DNA of 64,000 bases from Bifidobacterium apri (lineage in GTDB: Bacteria > Actinomycetota > Actinomycetes > Actinomycetales > Bifidobacteriaceae), in NCBI RefSeq assembly GCF_009299485.1, contig NZ_WBSO01000005.1, positions 1-64,000 of the forward strand, written 5' to 3'. The translations under genes and the position numbers were made by a program. Below the pieces are notes generated by a model. It ran no database searches. It was not told the origin of the DNA and saw only the letters and a program-made list of their open reading frames with translations. Shown here in pieces: positions 16,846 through 25,814 of this stretch (its first letter is position 1; each line of letters begins with the position of its first letter).

Positions 16846-18531
16846 ATGAGCGAAGCAGGAGGGCATCCGGGCGGCGAACCCGGTAGACGGATGAGCACGG
16901 GAATCATCGGGACGGACAGTACCGCCGGAACACCCCAGGCGGCTCCTGCCGCGGCATCCACGCGCATCAGGCCCCAAACACTATCCGGCTCCGGATACGG
17001 GTATGGGTACGGATACGGCAGCGGCCCATCCCACGGTGCATCCCAGTACCAACCACCGTACGCGACGCAGCGACCTCAGCAGTTCCAGCGGCCACAATCA
17101 CAACCGGCGCAACCTTATATGCCGCAACCCCCATATTCGGCACCCCAGTGGCAAGCAGGAAACGCCAGCACTTCCAAAACGGCCAACAGGAAACCGCGAC
17201 GCATCACCACGGTAATGCTCGCATGCGCAATCGCCTGTGGACTCGTGCAACCGGCGTTCATATACGAAGGCATGTCCGCGTGGCATAGCGATATCGGCAT
17301 GTTCTGGTCGCTCATCGGGCTGGTCACCGGCGCCGCGCTACCGTTCCTGCTGCGCGAGCGCGACGAAAAGCCTGAATTCGTATGTCTGATCGTCGCCATC
17401 GTGACCATATGTCTGCCAATCAGCCCACTGACCGCCCTCATGGCGCAAAGCGCGTTGATCGCCCGTCGCGAGCCGGATCGCCGCATCTACGGACTTATCG
17501 CACTCAGCAGCGCTGCGACCGTCATCTCCCGTTTGCGCGACGCCCTGATGCCCGCCGAATACTCCATCATCGGCACGATGCTGTCCAGCACCAACGACCA
17601 AGGAGATGTCACCCACGCCGCAAGCCGGCAAGGCATGCTGCTGGCCGGACTGCTCCTCGCCGTGATATCCATCGCCATCGCGGTGATCGTCGGCGTGGCG
17701 AACCGCAACACTTCACGCGCCCAGCGCGCCCAACGGCAAGCGGCGCAACAACAAGACCGCGCGCAGATGCTGCAATCCGATCTTGCCAGCCAGCAGCTGG
17801 CGGATGCAATCGCCACAGAAGCGCATGACACGCTCGCACACAGCCTGTCGCTCATCGCTGTCAACGCATCGGCGCTGCAAGTGCAATGCGGGACGCTCAC
17901 CGCGGGGAATATCACCGATCAGCAGGTGCACGACATCGCGCAGCGTGCGGAAGATATCCGCAAACAGGCGGCCGGGGCTTTGGACGAAGCGCACAGCATC
18001 ATCGACCTGCTGCACAACCCGAACAAAGCCCGGCAGACGCTCGGACCGGACGATGCCACATCACTGTCGCGCGAATCATTAAGCAGCTTGATCGCCGAGG
18101 CGAAAGCGGCGGGCGCGCACATCGACACGTGGATTGACATCCAAGACATGGGCGCCATCGATCCGGATATCACGAAAATCGCCTACCGTACGGTTCAGGA
18201 AGGACTCACCAACGCACGGCGGCACGCCCCCGGACAGCCCATTGAGCTGGAAGTCACCTGCTCAGCTGCACATGGCATCAATGTGCATATCAGCAATCCG
18301 ACCGGCGTACAGACGTCAGAGCATACCGCCGACAACGGCAACGGCATCAGGGCCGAGCGCGAGCCCATGGGCAGGCCCGCGGGCGGTAACGGCTTACGAG
18401 GCATCCGCGAACGTGTGGCAGCAGTCGGCGGCACATGTACATGGGGAACCGACAAGCGCAGCGTCTTCCATCTTGAGGTATCGCTTCCGCCGCGAAGTGT
18501 TCAGCGACAGCCTGGTGCCGAACGAAAATAG
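16846..18531 (+). CDS. Sensor histidine kinase, NarL-type partner (HisKA_3/HATPase)
   Basis: A sensor of about 561 residues. The N-terminal 130 residues are Pro/Gln/Tyr/Gly-rich with a GYGYGYGYG run. Hydrophobic helices follow at about 125-150, 158-175, 185-210 and 265-290, then a coiled coil (RAQRAQRQAAQQQDRAQ) and the dimerisation motif EAHDTLAHSLSLI with phospho-acceptor H327. The ATPase domain has an N-box around EGLTNARRHA and the G-box GNGLRGIRER. ATG 16846 is taken as start; a GTG at 16828 is also in frame and neither has a good ribosome site. Cognate regulator is 18587-19294. Divergent from the DUF5067-like gene, whose Gln/Pro/Tyr head has a similar composition. Confidence 0.87.
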   Translation: MSEAGGHPGGEPGRRMSTGIIGTDSTAGTPQAAPAAASTRIRPQTLSGSGYGYGYGYGSGPSHGASQYQPPYATQRPQQFQRPQSQPAQPYMPQPPYSAPQWQAGNASTSKTANRKPRRITTVMLACAIACGLVQPAFIYEGMSAWHSDIGMFWSLIGLVTGAALPFLLRERDEKPEFVCLIVAIVTICLPISPLTALMAQSALIARREPDRRIYGLIALSSAATVISRLRDALMPAEYSIIGTMLSSTNDQGDVTHAASRQGMLLAGLLLAVISIAIAVIVGVANRNTSRAQRAQRQAAQQQDRAQMLQSDLASQQLADAIATEAHDTLAHSLSLIAVNASALQVQCGTLTAGNITDQQVHDIAQRAEDIRKQAAGALDEAHSIIDLLHNPNKARQTLGPDDATSLSRESLSSLIAEAKAAGAHIDTWIDIQDMGAIDPDITKIAYRTVQEGLTNARRHAPGQPIELEVTCSAAHGINVHISNPTGVQTSEHTADNGNGIRAEREPMGRPAGGNGLRGIRERVAAVGGTCTWGTDKRSVFHLEVSLPPRSVQRQPGAERK

Positions 18532-18586
18532 GTGCTTCCCGTATTGCAGCGGTGCCCAGTATCCGTGCTCCCGGTATCATGGAGCC

Positions 18587-19294
18587 GTGCGGACACAGGA
18601 GAAAATCGAACGACCGGATGACACGGCAGCGGGCAGCGAAGCACCGATTACCGTGATTATTGCCGATGATGATCCCATGATTTGCCAGACCATGGCGCTG
18701 ATTGTGCAGGATTATTCTCGCGGTCGGATCCGCGTGCTCGACACTTGCACGGACGGGTTGCAGGCCGTGGCCGCCGCTGAACGGGATCATCCGGATGTTG
18801 TTCTCATGGATATCGACATGCCTACCATGGACGGGATCGAAGCCACCGATCGGGTGCGGCGCGTAAGCCCGGACACGCATGTGCTGATTCTCACCTCGCT
18901 CAGTCCGCAACGCACCGTGGAACGTGCCGTGGAAATGGGTGCGGAAGGCTTCGTCTCGAAAACCGACGCGCCGCAAACCATCATCGAACGTCTCATCGCC
19001 GTATGCCAAGGCGAACCGCAATTCAATCAAGCCGCACAACGCCAGTTGCTGGACGATATGGCGAGCGCACGGCTCAACGCCCGAGAAGACGAAGCGAAAC
19101 GCATGCTCGAGAGTCTGCCCGAGCGGGAGCAGGAAACCGTGATTTTGGCTGCGCAGGGCATGAGCAATCAGGAGATCGCCGAACGGATGTTCATTTCCGA
19201 ACGCACAGTCAAAGCGCATCTATCCAATGCCAGCGAACGCCTGAGCATGAACCGGGTGCAGTTGGCGAGACTGGTGGAGCGCGCCGGAAGATAG
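18587..19294 (+). CDS. Response regulator, NarL/FixJ (LuxR-HTH) family
   Basis: A 235-residue regulator: acidic pocket ADDDP (26-30), phosphoacceptor D75 in VVLMDIDMPTMDG, the LTSLS switch region, K in GFVSKTD, and a LuxR-type helix-turn-helix beginning at ESLPEREQETVILAAQG. The GTG at 18587 is the first in-frame start after the kinase gene; it is preceded by TATCAT with a 6-nt gap, so a leaderless message is possible. The frame remains open far upstream only because it overlaps the kinase gene in another phase. Pairs with the kinase 55 nt upstream. Confidence 0.87.
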   Translation: MRTQEKIERPDDTAAGSEAPITVIIADDDPMICQTMALIVQDYSRGRIRVLDTCTDGLQAVAAAERDHPDVVLMDIDMPTMDGIEATDRVRRVSPDTHVLILTSLSPQRTVERAVEMGAEGFVSKTDAPQTIIERLIAVCQGEPQFNQAAQRQLLDDMASARLNAREDEAKRMLESLPEREQETVILAAQGMSNQEIAERMFISERTVKAHLSNASERLSMNRVQLARLVERAGR

Positions 19295-19313
19295 TATCGG
19301 CGCATGATGCGCG

Positions 19314-20159
19314 TCAGCGACCAGCCCCATGCCGCTCAAGCCGCTTGGCCAAGGCGGGCGTCACCTTGATTGCAGCCCAGATGGAACGCACGCCGATCAC
19401 GCACAAATACAGGGCGAACAGGTTCGCGCCCATACGCGCGCTGATAGAGCCGGCAATCCACGTGCCAGCTGGGGTCAGACATGCCGCGACCACGCCGATG
19501 ATCAGGCCGTCACGCAGGTTGACCAGGCCGCGCCGGACATTCGCGACGCTGCCTGCGATGGCATTGGGAATCATCATGAGCAGGGACGTGCCACGAGCCA
19601 CCAGGTCGCTCGCGCCGAACGCCAGCGACAACGCCGGAACGACAATCGCCCCGCCGCCGATGCCAAGCAGGCCAGACAACGTGCCCACGAACACGCCGAG
19701 CAGCACCAGCAGAGCACCGGTCAGGAATGTCATGTGAATCGTACCGTCACGCGACGGCGTGCCGACGATCTGCGAGACAATCACAAAGACCAGGAATGCG
19801 GCGAACGCCCAGCGCAACACCATTTCCGGCAGGCGCGACAGCAGCCAGCTGCCAAGTTGCGCTCCGACGATTGTGCCACAGGCGAGCAGGAGCGCGGCGA
19901 TCCAGTCCACATGTCCGGATTGCGCGTACGAAATCACGCCGACGATGGCGGTCGGAATGATCGCGGCGAGCGAGGTGGCGACCGCATGCCGTTGTGTCAA
20001 GCCAAGCCAGACCAATGCCGGCACGATGATCGTTCCGCCGCCGATGCCGAATAGACCGGACATCAGGCCCGACAGCACACCCACCATCGCCAGCACCGCC
20101 ACACGACGGACAAGATTGCCCCCGAGTGCATCATGATCCTGTGTGTTGGAATACGCCAT
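19314..20159 (-). CDS. TauE/SafE family membrane exporter
   Basis: A 281-residue protein with about eight hydrophobic segments arranged as two repeats, each beginning with the family signature: GLFGIGGGTIIVPALVWLGL near residue 37 and GLLGIGGGAIVVPALSLAFG near residue 165. Members export sulfite, sulfonates or other small organosulfur anions, but the substrate here cannot be told. ATG 20159 follows AAAGGAC; the frame upstream to 20246 is not supported. Convergent with the response regulator (19-nt gap). Confidence 0.88.
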   Translation of the reverse strand: MAYSNTQDHDALGGNLVRRVAVLAMVGVLSGLMSGLFGIGGGTIIVPALVWLGLTQRHAVATSLAAIIPTAIVGVISYAQSGHVDWIAALLLACGTIVGAQLGSWLLSRLPEMVLRWAFAAFLVFVIVSQIVGTPSRDGTIHMTFLTGALLVLLGVFVGTLSGLLGIGGGAIVVPALSLAFGASDLVARGTSLLMMIPNAIAGSVANVRRGLVNLRDGLIIGVVAACLTPAGTWIAGSISARMGANLFALYLCVIGVRSIWAAIKVTPALAKRLERHGAGR

Positions 20160-20503
20160 GGGTGTCCTTTCCCGCTTTCCCACTTTCTCGCGCGCATGAA
20201 TGCGACACGGTCGGCACCAACTGTAGCGCGCCCGGAAGCCGCACAACGTCCTCGTTCCATGCCGGTTTCCCGACGCTTGTGTTGCCTCCCGATGCCCTCG
20301 TTTCCTTCAACACCCTCGTTTCCTTCAACACTTCCCGGAAACCCCCGTTTTTCTTGCGCAATGCACACGACACGCGCCCAAAGACAAGGAAAACGCGAGC
20401 ACATACCATACAACCAACGATGCCGGCACGGTGTGGGGCAAGAGGAAACGCGCCGAACCGGCACAGCGAAAGAACGACAGACCTCACGGACCAAAGGAGT
20501 GCA
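20160..20503. other. Intergenic region between TauE gene and alpha-galactosidase
   Basis: This 344-nt divergent region must hold promoters for both neighbours. Apart from the tandem repeat at 20295-20330 and the AAAGGAG ribosome site before 20504, no secure promoter, hairpin or small gene was seen. Confidence 0.5.
20295..20330. repeat. Perfect 18-bp tandem duplication
   Basis: CCCTCGTTTCCTTCAACA occurs twice in direct succession (20295-20312 and 20313-20330), about 175 nt before the alpha-galactosidase start. It may be a double regulator site or a simple duplication. Confidence 0.9.
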
Positions 20504-22717
20504 ATGACGCGCATCACTATCATCCCCGGAACAGCGAATGACGGCACCAATCTGACGGCGGTGTACGCGGAAAACACCGACGCCGATGTGGCGTTCGCAC
20601 TGATTTTCCCCGGCAAGGCTCTCCCCCGCTTCGTTCATTGGGGGCGCCCACTGCCGCACCCGGAAACCTTGGTGCACCTGTATGACGCGCTGAAACCGCA
20701 ACGCGTATCCGGCGCGTTGGACAACACCGTGTGGCCGAGCATCCTGCCCACGCAATCAGAATCCTGGATCGGCGCCCAGCGCATCGATATCTGCCGTGAT
20801 GGTCGTGAGCTGTTCTGCGATTTCACTGTTACCGCCTTCAGCCCGGCTGCTGGTGACAACGACGGGGCGTCCATCATCAGCGTCGATGCGCAAGACGCCG
20901 AACAGCAGGTCGCTCTGCACTGGACCTGCGAGCTGACGGATTCCGGGCTGATTCGTCAATCCGCCGCCATCACCAATCTCGGGAGCGGCACTCTTGCCGT
21001 CAACGGCATTGAACTCGGGTATCCTCTGCCTCAACAAGCGGTGGAAATCCTCACCACCACCGGTCATCATCTGCGCGAGCGTTCGCCGCAACGCCAGCCG
21101 CTCACCGTCGGCCGTTTCGAGAAGCTTTCCATGGCCGGGCGTCCTGATTTCGACGCGTCCTTGCTGCTCACCGCAGGCGCTCCAGGTTTCGGCTTCGAGC
21201 ACGGTGACGTGTATTCCGTGCATGTCGGCTGGAGCGGCAACAGCGTGCTGTCCGCGGAACGTCTGCCTTACACGCAAGGCGTGATCGGCGGCGGGGAAAA
21301 ACTGTTCGGCGGAGAAATCACGCTGGAGCATGGCGACCAATACACCACGCCATGGGTGTATGGCGCGTTCGGGACAGGGTTAAACGAGGTCGCACACCGT
21401 TTCCATGAGTTTGTGCGCGCACAGCACCCCAATCTTGCGAACAAACCGCGTCCGGTCATCCTGAACACGTGGGAAGCGGTGTATTTCCAGCATGATTACG
21501 ACACGCTTGTCCGGCTCGCGGACAAGGCCGTGGACAGCGGTGTGGAGCGGTTCGTTGTGGACGACGGATGGTTTGGCTCCCGGCGTGACGACACTTCTGG
21601 GCTCGGCGATTGGCAGATCGCGCAAGACGTGTGGCCTGACGGCGCGAAAAGCCTGAAAGCGTTGGCGGACTACGTGCACGGCAAAGGTATGGAGTTCGGC
21701 CTGTGGTTTGAACCGGAGATGGTCAACCCGGATTCCGACATGTTCCGCAACCACCCGGACTGGGTTCTGCGTCCCGCCCCCGGTCGTCTGCCGATGCAGG
21801 GCCGCTCCCAGCAAGTCGTCGATCTGACCAACCCGGATGCGTACGACTACGTGTTCGGCGCGATGGATCATCTGGTCGGCGAACTGGGCATCGACTACAT
21901 CAAGTGGGACCACAACAAGCTCGTTACCGAAGCGGTGTCGCCGCGTACCGGCAAACCGGCGGTGCATGAGCAGACGCTTGCCGTATACCGGATTTTCCGC
22001 GATCTGAAACTCGCGCATCCCGGGCTCGAAATCGAAAGCTGCTCGTCCGGCGGCGGGCGCGTCGATCTGGGCATCCTACGCTACGCCGACCGTATCTGGG
22101 CATCCGACTGCGTCGATCCCGTGGAACGCGCCGATATCCAGCGCTACACGTCATTGTTGGTGCCGCCCGAGATGATCGGTGAGCATGTGGGAGCCAGCCC
22201 TGCGCATTCGACGCACCGCGCCACCAGCCAAGACCTGCGTATGGATATGGCGTTCTTCGGGCATATGGGCATCGAATGGAATCTGCTCAAGGAGCCGCAG
22301 GAGGATCTGGACAAACTGGCCGCATGGGTGCGCGCGTACAAGGAGCACCGCGCCATGTTCGAAACCGGAACGGCAGTGCATGCGGATACTGCGGATCCCG
22401 CCGTGCGCTTGGACGGTATCGTCAGCGCCGACCGCTCGCACGCCGTGTACCGATTCACTCAACTGACCACGTCACAGACCTACCCGGCTGCGCCAGTCGA
22501 TTTGCCTGGCCTTGACCCGGATGCCGTATATCAGGTCAAGCCGTTGCCGGTCAGTCTGGACCTTGACGCCGCCGGCATCGGCAACGGGCAGTCCACCCTC
22601 GGCTGGTGGACCGCCGACGGTGTGGCATTGCCTGCGGTCGCGCTCGAAACGTATGGCATCCGTCCCCCGAGCCTGCACCCGGCGCAGGCCGTGCTGTTCG
22701 AAGCCGTGCGTGTGTGA
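20504..22717 (+). CDS. Alpha-galactosidase, GH36
   Basis: A 737-residue cytosolic enzyme that removes terminal alpha-galactose from raffinose, stachyose or melibiose. An N-terminal beta-sandwich precedes the TIM barrel. Key signatures: WEAVYFQHDYD, FVVDDGWFGSR, GLWFEPEMVN, the nucleophile in YIKWDHNK (D469), the substrate-binding ESCSSGGGR and the likely acid/base in WASDCVDP (D535), then the GASPAHSTHR segment. No signal peptide. ATG 20504 follows AAAGGAG; the frame is open to 20126 but unsupported. Length fits the bacterial GH36 type of about 730 residues. It is not next to a transporter, so imported sugar may come through the importer at 5294-8429 or another system. Confidence 0.93.
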   Translation: MTRITIIPGTANDGTNLTAVYAENTDADVAFALIFPGKALPRFVHWGRPLPHPETLVHLYDALKPQRVSGALDNTVWPSILPTQSESWIGAQRIDICRDGRELFCDFTVTAFSPAAGDNDGASIISVDAQDAEQQVALHWTCELTDSGLIRQSAAITNLGSGTLAVNGIELGYPLPQQAVEILTTTGHHLRERSPQRQPLTVGRFEKLSMAGRPDFDASLLLTAGAPGFGFEHGDVYSVHVGWSGNSVLSAERLPYTQGVIGGGEKLFGGEITLEHGDQYTTPWVYGAFGTGLNEVAHRFHEFVRAQHPNLANKPRPVILNTWEAVYFQHDYDTLVRLADKAVDSGVERFVVDDGWFGSRRDDTSGLGDWQIAQDVWPDGAKSLKALADYVHGKGMEFGLWFEPEMVNPDSDMFRNHPDWVLRPAPGRLPMQGRSQQVVDLTNPDAYDYVFGAMDHLVGELGIDYIKWDHNKLVTEAVSPRTGKPAVHEQTLAVYRIFRDLKLAHPGLEIESCSSGGGRVDLGILRYADRIWASDCVDPVERADIQRYTSLLVPPEMIGEHVGASPAHSTHRATSQDLRMDMAFFGHMGIEWNLLKEPQEDLDKLAAWVRAYKEHRAMFETGTAVHADTADPAVRLDGIVSADRSHAVYRFTQLTTSQTYPAAPVDLPGLDPDAVYQVKPLPVSLDLDAAGIGNGQSTLGWWTADGVALPAVALETYGIRPPSLHPAQAVLFEAVRV

Positions 22718-22720
22718 ACT

Positions 22721-22760
22721 CTTCAGTCGCAGACGGTTTGTTCACCGTCTGCGACTGAAG
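22721..22760. terminator. Terminator hairpin shared by alpha-galactosidase and the 3' end of tadA
   Basis: CTTCAGTCGCAGACGGT and ACCGTCTGCGACTGAAG form perfect 17-bp arms around a 6-nt loop, starting 4 nt after the alpha-galactosidase stop. The right arm covers the last codons and the stop of tadA on the other strand. Confidence 0.8.
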
Positions 22761-23224
22761 AAATCGGCAAGCAGACGGGCGCATTCGGTTTCGCATACGC
22801 CGCCGTACACTTCGGGGAACGAGCCGACGTGCGGGTCACGTGGGATATCCCATACTGAACCGCACGCACCCAGTTTGGCATCCCAAGCGCCGAACACGAT
22901 ACGCCCGATATGGGTTTGCAAGCACGCCCCGGCGCACATCGGGCACGGTTCCAAGGTCACAACCAGTGTGCAATCGGCAAGATTCCAGTTTCCCAGCGTG
23001 CCGGCGGCTTGACGCATCGCCTCGACTTCGGCGTGGGCCAATGGGTCGCCGCCATGTTCACGCCGGTTGCGGCCACGGCCAAGCACCGCGCCGTCAGCGC
23101 CGATGACCACTGCCCCGACCGGCACTTCCCCATCGCGTGCCGCTTCATGCGCAAGATCCAGCGCCAGCCGCATCGACTCGCGCAGCGTCCCACCGATTGT
23201 TGCGTAATGTCCCGTTTCCGCCAT
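22742..23224 (-). CDS. tadA: tRNA-specific adenosine deaminase
   Basis: A 160-residue zinc deaminase that converts the wobble adenosine of tRNA-Arg(ACG) to inosine; essential in most bacteria. The catalytic HAE motif lies in LAHAEVEAM and the zinc cysteines in LEPCPMCAGA. Length is normal. ATG 23224 is chosen as the family start; it has no ribosome site but TACACT lies exactly 7 nt upstream, which suggests a leaderless message. The final residues (FFSRRR) are encoded inside a terminator-like hairpin. Confidence 0.92.
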   Translation of the reverse strand: MAETGHYATIGGTLRESMRLALDLAHEAARDGEVPVGAVVIGADGAVLGRGRNRREHGGDPLAHAEVEAMRQAAGTLGNWNLADCTLVVTLEPCPMCAGACLQTHIGRIVFGAWDAKLGACGSVWDIPRDPHVGSFPEVYGGVCETECARLLADFFSRRR

Positions 23225-23439
23225 ATCAGCCAGTGTAGTGGCAGAGTCCCCACGCGCGGAACAGCGCACAATCCTCTGCCGTCAAATCCCCTGCCACCAA
23301 TCCGTACCTGATCTACAGCCAATCCGTAGCCGGCAGCGAACAGAATTCATCTGCACCCGGTACGCTGGGAACAGCCGCATGCATCATGCGTCAGCGCAAC
23401 GCGCCACATCACCCAGCCCAAGGAACGGAAGGCGGCATC

Positions 23440-25518
23440 ATGACGGAACTGACCCTCGTCCTGTGCATTGTCGGCGCGGTCGTGGTGTCATCGTTCCTCA
23501 GCCGGTTCATTCCCAAAGTGTCCACGCCGCTCGTGCAAATCGTGCTCGGTGCGCTGGCATCGCGACTGCCGTTCTTCCCTGACGCCACGCTGGACCCGGA
23601 ACTGTTCATGGTGCTGTTCATCGCTCCGCTACTCTATCTTGAGGCACGCAGCATTGATAAAACAGCATTGCTGAAGAACCTGAAACTATCGCTGTCGCTT
23701 GCCATTGGCCTGGCAATCGCCACAATGATCGCCGTAGGGTATGTGACGCATGCCGCATGGCCCGCCGTACCACTTGCAGCCGCGTTCGCATTGGGTGCCG
23801 CCCTCGGCCCGACTGACGCGGTCGCGGTGGCGTCCCTGAGCCATGAAGCCACGCTGAGTGAACGGCAGCGCGGGATCCTCAAAGGCGAATCCTTGTTCAA
23901 TGACGCTTCCGGCATTGTCGGCTTCCAATTTTCGATTCTCGCCGCAATCACCGGCACATTCTCCATCGGGGCGGCCGCCGGGGAGTTCGCGGTCTCGTTC
24001 TTTGGCGGGACTGTGCTCGGCTTGGTGTTCGGCGTGTTCGCCAACTGGCTGTTCGGATTGATGCGATCCTTCGGCTGGGAAACCACCACGTCACGCATCC
24101 TGATGGAATTGTTCCTGCCGTTCCTGCTGTATTTGGGCGCCGAAGCGATCGGCGTATCCGGCATTCTGACCGTGGTCGCGGCCGGGCTCATCGCGCGCTA
24201 TGACCGCAGTGGGGTCGGCCCGAATGTCGCCCGCACCAACATTGTCTCCTCCAGCGTGTGGGCGGTGCTGTCGTTCGCGTTGAACGGTTCCGTGTTCATC
24301 ATGCTGGGCATGATGCTGCCCGACGTGCTCGGCACCACATGGTCGGATCCCACTGAGAGCAACTCGATGCTGCTGGGCATTATCGCCTTGGTGTCTGCGG
24401 TGGTGGTCGTCATGCGATTCGTGTGGGTGGCCGCCATGCTGCGCATCGCCCGCGACCAGCGCACCGGGCAACGGCGACGGATGACCGCTCAACGGTGGCG
24501 TTCCGCCGCGATCATGACCTTCGGCGGACCGAAAGGTACCATCACGCTATCCCTGATGTTCACCATCCCGTACACCATCGCCGCGGGCGCTGATTTCCCG
24601 ATGCGCGATGAGCTGATTTTCGTGGCTGCCGGCGTCATCATCGTCACGCTGCTGCTCGCGAATTTCCTGCTGCCGTTGCTCGCCCCGAATCACCGGCACA
24701 GCACCAAGGAAATGGATGACATCACCGTGGAAGTGCTGCGTCAGACCGTCGAGGAGCTGACCCGTCGCGTCACCCCGGAAAACCGACGTGCGGTGCTCGT
24801 GGTCATCGATTCGTATACGAAGCGCATCACACGGCTGAAACACCGCCTTGGCAGCGCCGATCCACAAGGTTTCGAAGCCTTGCAAATCGAAGCGTTGACA
24901 TGGGAGAAAGACTTCCTCAAACAGCGAATCATCGACCTGAAAAACGAAGAGACCGGCACGCCGGCGGCATCCCATCAGCGCGACCTGCATGTCGAGGCTT
25001 GCGAGCGCATGCTTGACCAGCTGATGACCACCTTGCGTCATGCGACCGCGGGATTCGGCAATTCACAAGCGGTATCGCAGATTCGCGGCAGGTTGCGCGC
25101 GCTGCAACGCCGCACATCACTGTTGGCGAGGCGGATCTACAGCAAGATTCTGCGCACGGCTCCGCTGATGAGCGAGGACGAAATCTATGCGGCGGTACGA
25201 GGCACCCAGCTCGAAGCGATTCATGTGGTCATCGGCAAGCTGTATGAGCAGATGCATGCCGGCACGTACAATACTGAGGATTGTTCGGCATTGATCCTTG
25301 ATTATCAGCGCGCCGAAGCGTCGCTGCGCAACCGGCCGAATGTGGAGCGCAGCGCCGAAACCATCAATGAGGTGGAGGACGTCAAACGCGACAGTTATGC
25401 GATTGAGCTGGGCATTATCCAAGATTTGTTCGAGGACGGGCGGATCAGTCGCGCCCAGTTGCGGCAGTTGCGGCGCAACGTGTACGTGATGCAGGTGGAT
25501 GCGGATTCCGGTGTGTGA
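23440..25518 (+). CDS. Na+/H+ antiporter, CPA1 family
   Basis: A 692-residue cation/proton antiporter. About 12-13 helices occupy residues 1-410; the CPA1 ion-site motifs ALGPTDAVAVASLS and GESLFNDASGIVGF are intact. The remaining 270 residues are soluble and helical, with many charged residues, a likely cytoplasmic regulatory domain. It expels Na+ (or K+) in exchange for protons and helps pH and salt balance. ATG 23440 follows GGAAGG. Monocistronic by position. The stop codon falls inside the first palindrome of array B. Confidence 0.9.
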   Translation: MTELTLVLCIVGAVVVSSFLSRFIPKVSTPLVQIVLGALASRLPFFPDATLDPELFMVLFIAPLLYLEARSIDKTALLKNLKLSLSLAIGLAIATMIAVGYVTHAAWPAVPLAAAFALGAALGPTDAVAVASLSHEATLSERQRGILKGESLFNDASGIVGFQFSILAAITGTFSIGAAAGEFAVSFFGGTVLGLVFGVFANWLFGLMRSFGWETTTSRILMELFLPFLLYLGAEAIGVSGILTVVAAGLIARYDRSGVGPNVARTNIVSSSVWAVLSFALNGSVFIMLGMMLPDVLGTTWSDPTESNSMLLGIIALVSAVVVVMRFVWVAAMLRIARDQRTGQRRRMTAQRWRSAAIMTFGGPKGTITLSLMFTIPYTIAAGADFPMRDELIFVAAGVIIVTLLLANFLLPLLAPNHRHSTKEMDDITVEVLRQTVEELTRRVTPENRRAVLVVIDSYTKRITRLKHRLGSADPQGFEALQIEALTWEKDFLKQRIIDLKNEETGTPAASHQRDLHVEACERMLDQLMTTLRHATAGFGNSQAVSQIRGRLRALQRRTSLLARRIYSKILRTAPLMSEDEIYAAVRGTQLEAIHVVIGKLYEQMHAGTYNTEDCSALILDYQRAEASLRNRPNVERSAETINEVEDVKRDSYAIELGIIQDLFEDGRISRAQLRQLRRNVYVMQVDADSGV

Positions 25519-25750
25519 GCGAATCCTCACATGGATGCGCCGGATGATCGTTCGAAGCGCAAATCCGGGACATCCGATACGCATGGTGTGAGCCAATCCT
25601 CACACGATGGCACCCGACAGGCTGCAATCAGCAGATTCAAGCCGTCCGAACCCCCATTGTGTGAGCGAATCCTCACAAACTCATCCTTGTTGGGCCGAAA
25701 TCAGCCAGATTCAAGTGATGCAACCCCCACTGTGTGAGCCAATCCTCACA
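25514..25750. repeat. Array B: 18-bp palindrome at exact 73-bp spacing (4 units)
   Basis: Copies start at 25514, 25587, 25660 and 25733, each 73 bp apart. Units 1 and 3 are TGTGAGCGAATCCTCACA; units 2 and 4 differ by one base (TGTGAGCCAATCCTCACA). Unit 4 extends to 9-bp arms (CTGTGTGAG/CTCACACAG). Inter-copy stretches are 55 bp; the last two are related (AATCAGC..GATTCAAG..CCCCCA). Lies between convergent genes ending at 25518 (+) and 25815 (-), and supplies the stop codon of the antiporter. Confidence 0.9.
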
Positions 25751-25814
25751 CAGCAGGCACGTTGCACAGTGCACCGGGCACCGAGTCACCCCGATTCCGC
25801 GCCGCCACCCCGAT

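Noticed and set aside
18134-18586. Long N-terminal extension of the response regulator at 18587
   Set aside because: This part overlaps the kinase gene in another frame and has no receiver-like sequence; the regulator starts at 18587.
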